A stretch of 64,000 nt of DNA from Microglena sp. YARC (taxonomy: Eukaryota; Chlorophyta; Chlorophyceae; Chlamydomonadales; Chlamydomonadaceae): positions 20,713,113-20,777,112 of the forward strand of contig CM039465.1 in NCBI GenBank assembly GCA_022414725.1, written 5' to 3'. Numbering within the stretch: position 1 is the first letter of the stretch; each line of letters opens with the position of its first letter. Shown here piece by piece: positions 1 through 9,950 of this stretch. Made by a program: the position numbers and the translations under genes. A model generated the notes under the pieces. The model saw only the letters and a list, made by a program, of their open reading frames with translations, had not been told where the DNA came from and did not search any database.

Positions 1-200
1 ATTGGCGGAGAGCGATCGTGACGGAGCGACAGCTGGCAACTGAAGCGAGTTAGTTACGAAACTGTTGGCTGACGTGTCAGGCTTTGTCTCGGTCAGACGG
101 ATGGATGGATGGTCGGTCGGTCGATTGGACGGACAAATGGGTAACCCTGGGGGCTCCCGCCCTCCAGAAGGGGGGGCTCCGCCCAAAACCATTTAACAAT
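1..200 (+). repeat. Dispersed repeat family A, copy 1 (cut by window edge)
   Basis: This roughly 190-bp sequence recurs at 14225-14445, 53115-53305 and 57848-58035 on the plus strand and at 34725-34865 on the minus strand. Shared landmarks are a 'gcggagagcgatcg' start, 'gttagttacga', 'gacgtgtcaggctttg', 'gggtaaccctgggggctcc' and a C-rich/G-rich hairpin end around 'ccagaagggg'. No coding potential is seen. The class is unknown; it could be a SINE or MITE, but I find no clear A/B boxes or target duplications. Confidence 0.75.
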
Positions 201-296
201 CCAATCCAATTCAGATCCTTGCATGGTTTTAGGGTTCAGGGTTTAGGTTTACCCTGTAGTACATATTAATAGTGGTAAATGATGAAAGGGAATGGT

Positions 297-420
297 CCAA
301 TGCAGATTCCAAATTACCAATACAAATGCAAACTCCATGCTACCAATACCAATACAGATTCCAAGTTACCAATACCAATGCAAACTCCATGCTTCCAATA
401 CCAATACAGATTCCAAGGTC
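297..420. repeat. Short tandem repeat, about 55-bp unit
   Basis: Two to three imperfect copies of 'accaatacaaatgcaaactccatg' type units with 'cagattccaa'. Non-coding. Confidence 0.7.
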
Positions 421-900
421 TCATTATTGGGCGCTAGAGCCCTTGTGGTGATCAAACTTACTACAAAAGATCATACAGTGCTTGCATGGGGTGGCTGGAG
501 GGGGGTAGACTGGGGGTGGAGGGGACGCATAGGCAGGGGGGTAGACAGGGGATGGAGGGGACGCTTAGACATGGGGGAGATAACAGCGCCAAGGTGGGGG
601 GGATACGGATTCCAAGATTAGTATCATAATTGGGCGCTAGAGCCCGTGTGGCGATCAAACTTACTGTAGAAGGTCATGCAGTGATTGCAAGGGGTGGCTG
701 GAGGGGGGTAGACGGGGGGTGGAGGGGACGCATAGGCAGGGGGGTAGACGGGGGGTGGAGGGGACGCATATGCAGGGGGGTAGACGGGAGGTGGAGAGAT
801 AGGAGGGGGAGAGTCCACCATGGCAGGAGGGGGATAGACCTCCACCACAGGTGGCGGGGAGTCCACCATGGTAGGAGAGGGGGAGAGGTAGACCACAGGT
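421..900. repeat. Tandem units carrying donor-edge copies of an exon
   Basis: Two copies of a roughly 205-bp unit beginning 'ttgggcgctagagccc' (about 427 and 632), each followed by G-rich 'gggggtagacggggggtggagggg' minirepeats. On the minus strand each contains 'tgcaakcactgta', also found in the exon at 1038-1120, and a donor-like 'gtaagtttgatc'. They look like amplified exon-intron boundary pieces of that gene. Confidence 0.55.
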
Positions 901-1030
901 GGGGAGAGCGGTGGTGGTGGTGGCGGTGGTGGTGGTGGCGGTGGTGGCGGCGGTGGTGGCGGTGTTGGCGGCAGTGGTGGTAGTGGCGGTGGTGGTGGCG
1001 GTGGTGGTGGCGGTGGTGGCGGTGAGGGTG
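893..1030. repeat. GGTGGC-type microsatellite
   Basis: Imperfect (GGTGGTGGC)n on the plus strand. The proline- and valine-rich frames across it are composition artefacts. Confidence 0.9.
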
Positions 1031-1037
1031 GGTCTAC

Positions 1038-1242
1038 CTCCCAGTAGTGAAAGTGATTGTCTCGGTGCGTACAGTGCTTGCAGGGCCGGGGGATGCGAGC
1101 CCATGGGGTGATGGCAAGGCCTGTAAAAGAAGGGCAGCTGATATTTTCATTTGAAAGCAGTAAATGAATGCAACGCATGCTTCCTGAGGTGCTTGAGTTG
1201 GTGAGATGTGACCTCGATGTAAGCGCCGACATATCTATGTGA

Positions 1243-1284
<42 letters not shown>

Positions 1285-1662
1285 TTGTGTGTGTGTGAGT
1301 GTGCACACATGCTTATAAGCATGTGTGCATACTCACACACACTCAAGTATATATATATAACACATGCTTATAAGGGTTTGGGGCGTTTTAAATCTCTCCA
1401 TACAAATATACATGGGCAGATGTGAGGCATACAGGTCAGGGACAGATAAGGCACTTGGAACCTGATGTTCCACCTCACATCTGAAGCCACCCATCCCACA
1501 GGTCCACCACCACCTTGTTTACCTACAGGTTAGGGACAGGTAGGGCACTTGGATGCTGATGTTCCACCTCACATCCCTTGCAGGGGCGGGCTGTGATGAT
1601 GGGGAGCTATGGTATCTCACCTTGGAGGACAACCAGGGCGACCAGGAGGCTAGTAGGATCCA
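1038..1662 (-). CDS. Probable exons of an unrecognised gene
   Basis: Three exon-like blocks lie on the minus strand. The first, about 1662-1623, starts with ATG and reads MDPTSLLVALVVLQ, a signal-peptide-like hydrophobic start, then a good donor (CAAG|GTGAGA). The second, about 1596-1518, follows 'catcatcacag' and ends near 'ctgtag|gtaaac'. The third, 1120-1038, lies between 'tcttttacag' and 'GAG|GTAGAC'; in one frame it reads CKHCTHRDNHFHYW, with a Cys/His pattern. Phases do not join cleanly, since the second block allows two frames, so the protein is not reconstructed. Boundary copies nearby (1425-1490 and 425-700) are typical of true exons in this window. Product unknown. Confidence 0.35.
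1240..1375. repeat. (AT)n microsatellite and imperfect palindrome
   Basis: (AT)n at about 1244-1281, then (GT)n and the palindromic 'cacatgcttataagcatgtg' near 1305-1326. Confidence 0.85.
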
Positions 1663-3090
1663 TAATGCGAGGCATTATTAATTTCACAGTCAGTGGAAGA
1701 GACAGGGTGCGGTGTGACCGAATCCGATGGGATAGCCCTGCGTTCAAAAAAGTGTAATATGTCAGTTAGACAGACCAGTCAGTGCGAACAGGAGGCAGGA
1801 CCCGTCAGAGAGCCTCGAGCTTGACTTGCGATTGGGCTGGAATTGGCGTGTTGAGCAAGTTGCTCGCGCGTAAGGAATGTCTCGGGGGAGGGGGGAGAAG
1901 AGTGGAAAGCGACTGTTTAAGGCAACAGCGACTATTTGGCACTAAGACGGTTTATGCCGATGCTTTGACTGCAGAGTTCTGTAGAAGATGGCGAGCTGGC
2001 TCGCGACAGCTCGCGACAGGAGACATGAAACCAAGTTCGAGATTCATTGGGATGTTGACCGGCTAGTACTGAGGTGTGCGCAGACGACTGAACCAAGATG
2101 GGAGCAGATGTGCAAGAGACTTTGTCAAGCGCACAGCGGCTTCAAGAAAGAGAGAACATGGCCGGGTAATGGTGAGGCGGGACAGAAGACGAGCATCGAG
2201 CAAGCGAGCTAGGTGGAAGCATATGCACAACAGACTTCGTCGAGCGCGCAGCTTCCAGACAGAAAGGAAGAGTGGAGAATCGAATGGGTTTGCTTTTTTG
2301 CGCATGGATTGGAGCATCGAGCACAGTTGCAAGCTGTCCTTACAAGTGACAAAGATGGGATCCTGACGAATCGACGATCCGCTGAAGAGATGGAACAGGA
2401 CCGGCCCAAATAATCAACCCGCAATAGCAGGTAGAAGCAAAGAGTTAAACTGCGAAGCAGCAAAAAGAGGAGCAACAAATATTGACGGATTTGACCAGGC
2501 CATATATGCTCGGATGATCTCTGGGATTATCTTGACGAAGGCGGTTAGAAGCAGAGATCTCTGGTTAGAAGTGTGATATGTAGTACTAGGTTGCCCCGGT
2601 GGGATCCCTGCTAGGCTGGTGGTCGGCCCTGCCCCCCGCCCTGCCCTGAGGCTCGTGTGTCGGTGGGAGTGTATGCTCAGGCCCTGAGGGGTCTCCCTCT
2701 GTGTATGCTCAATCATAGTCTGCTGCATGGGCAAATGTGTGTGCATGAAGTCATTGTAAACTTTTTCAAATGTTTTGTGTACATGTACAGGTAGATCGGT
2801 TTGTACAGGAGGTGTCAAGGCCTTCAATTTTTTACTTCTCTCAATCGATTTATTCTGATAATGGGGCTGTAATGGCATGTATCATGGCGATATTTTAGCA
2901 TTTTTTCAGGTCAATCTGAGCACCTCATACAGGGGGGGGGGGGGGTCGGCCACTTAGCCCTCCTCAAGGTTTTTCTATCTTTTTACTCATTCCTCCAAAG
3001 TCCAAATGACATTATGAGCGAGACCACCTATGAGAAGGCCTTTTTATAATTACAATCGTTAGGGAACAAAGAGGTGCAATTGAAATTTAA
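1663..3090. other. No recognisable gene; diverged local repeats
   Basis: Short frames only, with no protein family recognised. Around 2085-2300 two diverged copies of a roughly 115-bp unit can be aligned ('caagagactttgtcaagcgcacagc' against 'caacagacttcgtcgagcgcgcagc'). A G-run lies at about 2932-2946. Confidence 0.6.
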
Positions 3091-3455
3091 ATTCAAATTG
3101 TTACATCCGTGTAATACCGTTACTCACAGGACGTGAAGTTAAGGACACCATAGCGTAAGCCGGAGCTAGCTATAGTCACCGTAAAGGGGTGTACATACAT
3201 AAGAGGTGCACACAGACATAAGTAGCATGGCACCTCGAGGAGGTTAGGGATGACCTAACCCTGCCAGCGGTATAACCGACTGGCGTGGTCACAGTCACAA
3301 GCTGACTGGACAAGGTGGACACGAGGCCTCTAGCAGGTACCTTCGTGTGCCACAAGCAACGGCATATAAACCGTACTACAACACTATAACAGGTCTTGGC
3401 AAAGGCAGTCCATTGGCACCATTTTATTTGGACCATACATTTTCCTGGTAATACA
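3060..3455. repeat. Dispersed repeat, possible solo LTR
   Basis: The stretch at about 3085-3180 ('gttacatccgtgtaataccgttactcacag...gctagctatag') recurs in inverted orientation at 39690-39775. A TATA-like 'gcatataaacc' lies near 3361. The layout resembles a long terminal repeat, but neither ends nor a target duplication were established. Confidence 0.4.
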
Positions 3456-4286
3456 TTTTTTTACTGCCGAAGACGGCGAGCAGCCCAATTGCTGGCTGAA
3501 GCTATGTCACGGTGCGATCTCACGGTGCGATAAGACAGTTTCGCATCGAAAACACGGTGTGACAACATCGGCACGGGGTGATAATCTGGTTTCAGCTATA
3601 CAGATAGAATTAATCCCATACAGATAACAAAGAAGATAAATTAATCTTCACATTAATCCGCGGAACTCTTCTGGAGCCGCAGCCCGCTGCGGGCTTAGCG
3701 GTTTCGCCACAGCCCCCGTGGTGGATTTCTCTGCCCAAAGGGTCGGTACCCTCGGTACCCTGAGTACCATGATTTTACAAAGCTCTGGAAATTTTGTTTT
3801 AGTTTTAGAAACCCTTTTCTCGGACCTTTGAAAAATTGTGGTACTCAGTATACCGAGGGTACCGCCCTTTTTGGCACAGCACTGTCAGGTCTCCAAACGG
3901 AGCCGCATCGTGTCAAGCGGAGTCCTGCTTGGCAACTCTTTTTTTAAGAGGGAGGCAGAGGCATCCAGCCACTGAATCCCGTTTTTCACAAAATAACTAC
4001 GTGGTGCGGAAGAAAGGGCGCGCGGCCTTTAGTGCGTGCCAAAGGGCCAGAGGCATCCAGCCACTGCGCCCTGTCTCGCGCCACAGAGAGCGTCTAGGGC
4101 TTGGTGGTTCCGCCACAGCCCCGTGGCGCCCTGTCAGCGGACTGGGGGCGGTACCACGGTACCCTGCGTACCATGATTTTACAAAAGTCCGGAGTTAGGG
4201 GTTGAAGAAAACAAAAAAAGTTTTTCCAGATGGCTGCCAGCACTTTTCAGATTTTTGTAAATTACAAAAGTCTCCGAGATTGGGAG
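3456..4286. repeat. Local direct repeats left of the hAT element
   Basis: Imperfect direct repeats: 'ccgcagcccgctgcgggc...gtaccatgattttacaaa' at about 3675-3785 and a relative at about 4080-4185; 'aggcatccagccactg' at 3959 and 4051. The start ('tttttactgccgaagacggcgagcagcc') recurs at about 12056. No gene seen. Confidence 0.55.
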
Positions 4287-4844
4287 CAGTGATTTTTTAA
4301 GGATTTGGTCACTAACTTAAATAATCGTGCTGCACGATTCCAAGGTCTGGAGTTTGAGGAGATGGAAACATTAATAATCGCTCAGCGCGATTTTGCTTAC
4401 ATTCAGGCCGAGGAATAAATAAAATAATCGTGCACACCTATAATCAAGGTTTGAGCCACTCGGGTCATAAAAGCGGACTGCCTAAGGGGGGCTTACAATT
4501 GTCTCAACTAGACCATGGGCTGTATCGGATGAGGATTGCAGGGTCTGTGCAATCAAATACCAAAAATAAATGCCAGAACTGACATAGATTAAGAACCAAA
4601 ATTAAATACTCCAACTTACTACTAGTACCTGACCTGGCACTAACTAAAATATCCACTTTAAACTTAAATGTCTTTGACCTACAAACATCGCTCCAGACTT
4701 GAATTGTCTATGTACAAGATTTCAGGTATAAACAAAAATTGTAAAACTCAGGCAATGGCCTATCAAGTATATACTAGCCTGTCTGACTATCAACTAGGTT
4801 GGCTGGAGAATTGTGTAACAGCCAAAGCCAGGGTTGGTTGCAGC

Positions 4845-7556
4845 CTAAGCCAGGGTTGACCGACGTGGGCACATCCCAGTCCAGACCTTGAAGGCCTCCT
4901 CAAAAGGGAAGGTGTCTGCGGGGAAGAGGCGTCGCATGGTGAACGCACGCATAGTGCAGTTGAGATGTTCTTCTTCCAGCCTGTTCCTGCAAGGGCTCTT
5001 CAGAAAGTTCATAGCCGAGAACGCCCTCTCATCCTCAACCGAGCCTGCCACCTTAGTCAAAGCGATCTTGGCAAGCTTGACATACTCAGGGAATCGTGAT
5101 ACGCCCCCATGCTGTGACAGGTGCTGCCACAGCATGCTAGTGGGAGAGGGGCCTGTATAGAGCCGGAGGCCTCCAGCTTCATCGACAGCATGCCCATACT
5201 GAGCCATGATCGCCTCAGAGGCAATGGTGATACCTGTCACAAATGCTCCTGCCTGCCTCACCAAGTCCAACCTGATCAGCAAGGGTGCAGCCACCTGCTT
5301 CTCGGTCCCCAATGGCTTGGGCTGGCCATAGTAACCAGACAAGACAGCCACGTGGTCCCTCAGCTCTTCAATAGTGGGTTGGACTCTCAGGGCACCTGGA
5401 CTGGGTGCCCATTTCTGGGGATACACAATTGAAAGCTCTGTCAGCAACTCTGGGTCGGGAAACCGCTCCTTGATGCTGCCAAGGATGGTCCTAGCTGCAT
5501 CTTGGGCTCGTAGCTTGCATGCTGCCTGAGTCTTGCCAAAGGCCTCAGGGGAAGCCCAGCAAAGTTGGGATAGAGAGCGTCCACGTCCGCCTCTGCTCGG
5601 GCGTACCTCTTCAGTCGTGAAGCTGACTGTGCGGACATCCTTCTTGACTGTGATAGCAAGAATAGGGTTGGAATCCTCATCACCCACAAAACTGAACCGA
5701 CCAGGCTCCTCATTTTGGCTCTCACCAATGGCCTCAGCACTGGCGTACTCTACCTCAGCCAGCTCAATGAAGTGCAAGGGGGAGAACTGGTCAACTCCAA
5801 AGTACATATCTTCAATGGCCGCTGAGGTAGTGGCCACAGCATCGGTCAGGTCTTGAATAAAGGCATGCCTTTGTTGTGTCAGCTGTGACAGGGCATTGAG
5901 GGTGCGGAGGAGTGGAAGCAACAAGGCAAGGCTAAGCAACCTCTCCACATCAACAAGATGCTTGTAGATGCTTGTTGCCGTGCTCTGGTCTACCTGTTCA
6001 GACAGATCCTCCACAGCATTAGTATCGGCCAGGTTCTCGAACAATCCTGATAGAACATGATACTGGTCCCACACTCGCTCAGCTGGCTTCAGCTGGCTCA
6101 GCCACCTGGTGGTCACGTCACGAATCATCCTCAAGAGGCTCTCATCTGCAAACTCCTGCATGTTGCGCAGGAGTTGGGAGCGAGCACCACTCCTAGCAAA
6201 AAAAGCATACACCTGCCGAATCAGTTCCTCGACTATCTTCATCAGCGTATTGGAGTCCAGCGCATGTGCCACAAGGGACAATCTGTGGCTGAAGTCATGG
6301 ACGTGCTGCAAGAAGGGTGACACATGTAGTCTGAGACGTTGGATAGCTCCACTGCGCAAGCCAGACAGGACAGCTGCCCCATCACAGCTGATGTTGACTA
6401 GCTTGCGAGCCAGTTGGCCCTTTGAGAGGCCTGCAGTTGTCTCAAGAACCTGTATCAAGGCAGCTGCCAGGATTTCAGCGTTGCAGGACAGCACTGCTAG
6501 TTTGTGGACCTTCAGGAAGAAAGGTTCACGCTCCCAGGTGAAAGGGCCTAGCACGTGCAGATGGACGCTCATGAATTGAAGGTGGTCAATGGCAGTTGAT
6601 TCGTCCATACTAACACTGATATAGTCAGCTTCAGCAATCCTGCGTCTAAGCACTGCCAGCATGACCTGATCCAGTGCCTCAGCGATAGTCCAGCCAGAAG
6701 TGTCACTCCAGCGTGAGGAGGTGAGCTGATCTTGATCGACAATTGGCAGGGATTGGAATAATGAGTATGATTGCTCATACCCTGTCACTGCCCTGCCATG
6801 TTGCAGCTCATGAAGCATCGTAATGAACTGGGGGAGCTTGCGCTTGAAGGCTTCAGCGTTGACCTTGAGCAAGGCCAACCGGATGTCCATAGTCTGTACC
6901 TCAGGCACCACCACTGTTGCCACCAGTTTCCTCTGCTCTAGCAGGAACACATTCTTCTGATGTTGCGATACAGCCTTTGGTTGGGAGGGTACTACATCAT
7001 CAGCATCGCCACCAGGAGTCTTCCGCTTAGACTGCTTCTGGACAAACTGGCCTGCCTCGTGCTTGGCTAGAGTGTCTGAACATGGCCGAAGGTAGACAGG
7101 CTCCCCTTTGATGGCAGAGCAAGGGGTGCAGATAACAGTCTTGCCTCCGTCATTAGAAGTTGCCCAGGGGAACTTGGCAGCTGAATTAGCAGATAGCAAG
7201 ATAGTCCTCTTTCGAGACTTCTTCTCCTCTAGGGCTGGCACCTCATCTCCCACAGGGGTTCCTGACTGGGAGGTGGCAGCACTGGTGGTGCGGGGGTTGG
7301 AGGAGGTGGCAGCAGTGGTGACGTGGGGGTTGGAGGAGGTGGAGGGGGAGGCACTGACGGCAGGGAACTTGAAGGGGGAACGGGAGCCACCGGTGGGGGG
7401 GGGGGGGGGAGGTAGCAGCACTGGTGGTGCAGGGGGGGGAGGTGGAGGCAACGATGGTAGGGAACTTGAATGGGGAACAGGAGCCACCAGTGGAGGGGTG
7501 GGGGGGTTGGGGGGAGGAGAGAAGTGTGGAATCACCATCATCACCATCACCACCAA
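4845..7556 (-). CDS. hAT-family transposase, intact 903-codon ORF
   Basis: Cut-and-paste transposase of the surrounding element. Residues 1-110 are proline-rich and low in complexity. Residues 129-166 form a BED-like zinc-finger candidate (W131, CxxC at 143-146, H166). The RNase-H-like core shows SMDES (D318) and SCDGAA (D392), good candidates for the first two acidic residues, then an H-rich HDFSHRLSLVAHAL segment at about 420-433. The C-terminal hAT dimerisation block around 825-872 reads SVEDERAFSAMNFLK...RNRL...LNCTMR, close to the family consensus. Length is normal for a hAT. There is no frameshift or stop. The start at 7556 is the only upstream Met of the frame, but because the N-terminus is low-complexity translation could begin elsewhere or follow a spliced leader exon. 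Confidence 0.92.
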   Translation of the reverse strand: MVVMVMMVIPHFSPPPNPPTPPLVAPVPHSSSLPSLPPPPPPAPPVLLPPPPPPTGGSRSPFKFPAVSASPSTSSNPHVTTAATSSNPRTTSAATSQSGTPVGDEVPALEEKKSRKRTILLSANSAAKFPWATSNDGGKTVICTPCSAIKGEPVYLRPCSDTLAKHEAGQFVQKQSKRKTPGGDADDVVPSQPKAVSQHQKNVFLLEQRKLVATVVVPEVQTMDIRLALLKVNAEAFKRKLPQFITMLHELQHGRAVTGYEQSYSLFQSLPIVDQDQLTSSRWSDTSGWTIAEALDQVMLAVLRRRIAEADYISVSMDESTAIDHLQFMSVHLHVLGPFTWEREPFFLKVHKLAVLSCNAEILAAALIQVLETTAGLSKGQLARKLVNISCDGAAVLSGLRSGAIQRLRLHVSPFLQHVHDFSHRLSLVAHALDSNTLMKIVEELIRQVYAFFARSGARSQLLRNMQEFADESLLRMIRDVTTRWLSQLKPAERVWDQYHVLSGLFENLADTNAVEDLSEQVDQSTATSIYKHLVDVERLLSLALLLPLLRTLNALSQLTQQRHAFIQDLTDAVATTSAAIEDMYFGVDQFSPLHFIELAEVEYASAEAIGESQNEEPGRFSFVGDEDSNPILAITVKKDVRTVSFTTEEVRPSRGGRGRSLSQLCWASPEAFGKTQAACKLRAQDAARTILGSIKERFPDPELLTELSIVYPQKWAPSPGALRVQPTIEELRDHVAVLSGYYGQPKPLGTEKQVAAPLLIRLDLVRQAGAFVTGITIASEAIMAQYGHAVDEAGGLRLYTGPSPTSMLWQHLSQHGGVSRFPEYVKLAKIALTKVAGSVEDERAFSAMNFLKSPCRNRLEEEHLNCTMRAFTMRRLFPADTFPFEEAFKVWTGMCPRRSTLA

Positions 7557-7619
7557 CGTTGACTAAATCTGCAAAAGGGGAGGAGGGAGTACAGGTTTTA
7601 GGCAGTATTGAGATCGATT

Positions 7620-8110
7620 GAGGTAGCGATAGAGGCTCGTGGCTCGCATTTACATGGCATGGAATCAGCAGTCAGCATTCAGCACTTGTCAATACCACGC
7701 GGCTCAACCCGTTGCCCTACATCTACACACCTAGAGTCTCAGTTGCAGTGGTCAGATCGATTATTAAATGGCTGAGAGCGGGGGGGGAGGTAGAATACCG
7801 CTAATAGACAGGCCGTTACGGGCATCCAAAATGCAATTCTAGGTCAGGCAGTCGAGGGCTCGTGGCTCGCGTTCACATGGCATGGTATCGAAAAGCTCAG
7901 CTTACCTGGAGAAGTCAGAGTGACAACAGTAGCTGCTCCTCCCGACTCTGGAGGGGGGGGGGGATTGGGGGGACCTGCGCAATTCAGGAATCAGCAGTCA
8001 GCATGCAGCGTTTGTCAATACCTCGCGGCTCAACCCGTCGCCCAAAATCTACGTACCAAGAGTTTCAGTTGCACATGTCAAATCGATAATAGCTTGCGGC
8101 GAGGGCGGGG
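7620..8110. repeat. Direct duplication of about 240 bp inside the hAT element
   Basis: 'gaggctcgtggctcgcatttacatggcatgg' (about 7630) and 'gagggctcgtggctcgcgttcacatggcatgg' (about 7853) begin two diverged copies. Each runs through 'cgcggctcaacccg' and 'cagttgca' to a 'gatcgat' stretch and a G-run. It lies 5' of the transposase ORF, so it may be promoter or 5' untranslated sequence. Confidence 0.75.
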
Positions 8111-8682
8111 GAAGAGAGCACCGCTCTACTGGGCGACCTAGGCGAGTGGGCTCCACGACCATGACGAAGCCTGTGATGGTCTTCCATCTCCCGGGAGGAG
8201 GCTTGTTCGTTAGAGCAGTAGGCTTGCGGCCTACCTTGCCCTTGGGTTTGTCCTTATTCGGGACCATTCAGCTTGCTCCATCGATCGGGTCAAAGCTTTT
8301 GTAGCTCGAAACAATAACCGCAGCAGTTCTTCGACGCGGAACAGACCTGAAACCACAGGCCGTTACTTTCGTTTGAACGGTGAGCGGCGTGTGGAGTCCA
8401 CACTTGCTGTGGAGCCGTGTGGACCTAACGAACCTGACGTGTCAGGGACTGTCAGCCTGTGCCAAGGCCAACCAATTCCAAACCGATGCCAACTAAGTAG
8501 CTGCACGATGCCCGAGCCAACCGTCTGCGACGTCCGAAACATTAAAAAGCGTGCAGCGCGATGCTTCACCCAACGTTTCAGGATTCGGAAACATTAACCA
8601 GACCTGAGAAAACGATGGACCAATTCTCAAATAACATTAAAATCGTGCAAAAAACGATTAATCGTGCCTAAAAAAATCACTG

Positions 8683-8948
8683 ATTGGGAGCGTAAGGCAC
8701 TTTTCAGGTGTTTAGTGCATGGTGTGACATATTTTTGGTATAAAGGAGTTTGTGTGTATGAATCCACAAAAGCTCAAGCACATCAAAATATTTGTCATTA
8801 CTGTCGAGCGTAGTGTAGAAGATAAACACATACAAGAGGATTTTGGGGGCTCGGGGATATGTGTAACATTTTCCCTTGTCCGAGTGTATGTTATCCACTG
8901 ATTCACCTCCCATTTTCGCAACTTCTGCAATACTTTGTGCATCCACCT
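8683..8948. other. Spacer between hAT element and nuclease-like gene
   Basis: The hAT target duplication (8683-8690) followed by AT-rich sequence. It would hold the 3' untranslated region and terminator of the minus-strand gene at 8949. Nothing else recognised. Confidence 0.5.
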
Positions 8949-9950
8949 TCATGCATCCATTTGTACCAGATGTGCTGTGCCCTGTGGCATGATCACCTTG
9001 AGCCACTTGTTTTGCCCCATCACACGCATATGTTGCTCAATGCGCTCCAGCGTGTGCTTTGGGATACATGCACCCCCCAGCGCGTACACCAAGTTGCGCT
9101 CGGCAAACTCACGCACTCGCAGCTTGCGAATGTCCTTTGCATCATGGGGTGACACCATAAGCTGTCCATCCTCATCGTCCACTTCGCCATCATGCTGCGA
9201 CTTGAAGCAGAGATCCCCCCAGCGAGTTGCGTTGCTGGCCAGCTGTTTCAGCGCATCGTTCACCTTCGATGGCATGTTCAACTTCGCCTCCCCGATCAAA
9301 ATCACTGGCACCCCCGCCACCAGGCAATCCAGGTCGCCGCCATGCCACTCGTAGTTGACAGCCACGATCTCACCGCCCACCAGGTCCTTGATGCCAACTG
9401 CCATTTGGTGCTCCCATGCATTGGATATGCCATTGTTTGCATCGCTCTCTGCTGTACTGTCCTTGACATGCTTCACCGCGCCCTCCTGTGCCGTGATCAG
9501 CCCCCGTGTTGTGTCGGCCAGTGATGCGATAGAGTCGGCAAGCCGCTTGTTGGTCGGGTTCTCCCACGGCCGGTCTACACACACCTGGCCACCCCAGGCA
9601 GAGCCCATCTCCTCTGCTTCCAGCGCCGTCACGACAACCGACGGCATGACCTCGTACCCCAATCGCACCCGCAGCCACGGCCTGCACCTCAGGGCACATG
9701 CCAGCTCGCGCAGCTGTTCCACACTCAGCGCCCCCAGCCTGTTTGAGCTCAGATCCAAGGTCACAGCACCCTCCCATGCTCCGCCTGCTTTATCGGGCAG
9801 CCTCGGGATGAGGCCCATCAAGAAATCTGGCTGCATGCACATCTCGCTCAGATCCCAGTACCCTTGGCCATCTGCACGCGCGGCCTTCTCCAGCAATGCC
9901 ATGGCGCTATCCACGGTCACCTCGTGTCCACTCTTGTCAAATGCAGGCAT
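8949..9950 (-). CDS. Protein with PD-(D/E)XK nuclease-like core, intronless
   Basis: An intronless 333-aa frame. Residues 62-87 (AVTLDLSSNRL...LRELACAL) look like one leucine-rich-repeat unit. Residues 176-240 carry the pattern of a PD-(D/E)XK endonuclease fold: helix Glu E180, then GGDLDCLVAG (D206/D208), then VILIGEAKLN (E221, K223), followed by a helix. The C-terminal third is charged with no motif recognised. The start at 9950 was chosen because 'ttataaaaac' lies directly upstream and the 130 residues further up the open frame look like translated non-coding DNA. Related nuclease modules occur in eukaryotic mobile-element and Crinkler-type proteins; this is a family analogy, not a demonstrated homology. 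The absence of introns beside intron-rich genes suggests a mobile or retrocopied origin. Confidence 0.6.
   Translation of the reverse strand: MPAFDKSGHEVTVDSAMALLEKAARADGQGYWDLSEMCMQPDFLMGLIPRLPDKAGGAWEGAVTLDLSSNRLGALSVEQLRELACALRCRPWLRVRLGYEVMPSVVVTALEAEEMGSAWGGQVCVDRPWENPTNKRLADSIASLADTTRGLITAQEGAVKHVKDSTAESDANNGISNAWEHQMAVGIKDLVGGEIVAVNYEWHGGDLDCLVAGVPVILIGEAKLNMPSKVNDALKQLASNATRWGDLCFKSQHDGEVDDEDGQLMVSPHDAKDIRKLRVREFAERNLVYALGGACIPKHTLERIEQHMRVMGQNKWLKVIMPQGTAHLVQMDA

Larger units (their letters stand above)
4287..8682. mobile_element. Complete hAT-superfamily DNA transposon (4396 bp)
   Basis: The left end CAGTGATTTTTTAAGG and the reverse complement of the right end CAGTGATTTTTTTAGG form imperfect terminal inverted repeats. 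They are flanked on both sides by a perfect 8-bp target duplication, ATTGGGAG (4279-4286 and 8683-8690). Eight-base duplications and CAGTG-type ends are characteristic of hAT elements. Subterminal 'aatcgtgc' motifs recur near both ends (about 4321, 4373 and 4430 on the left; 8642, 8655 and 8661 on the right), as expected for transposase binding sites. The element encodes one long minus-strand ORF, 7556-4845. A direct repeat of about 240 bp lies inside its 5' region. The perfect duplication and open frame suggest a recent, possibly autonomous copy. Confidence 0.93.

Noticed and set aside
1518..1662. Multicopper-oxidase-like N-terminus (frame reading RWNISIQVPYLSL)
   Set aside because: The frame is suggestive, but its phase does not match the preceding signal-peptide-like exon and no copper-binding motif is visible.
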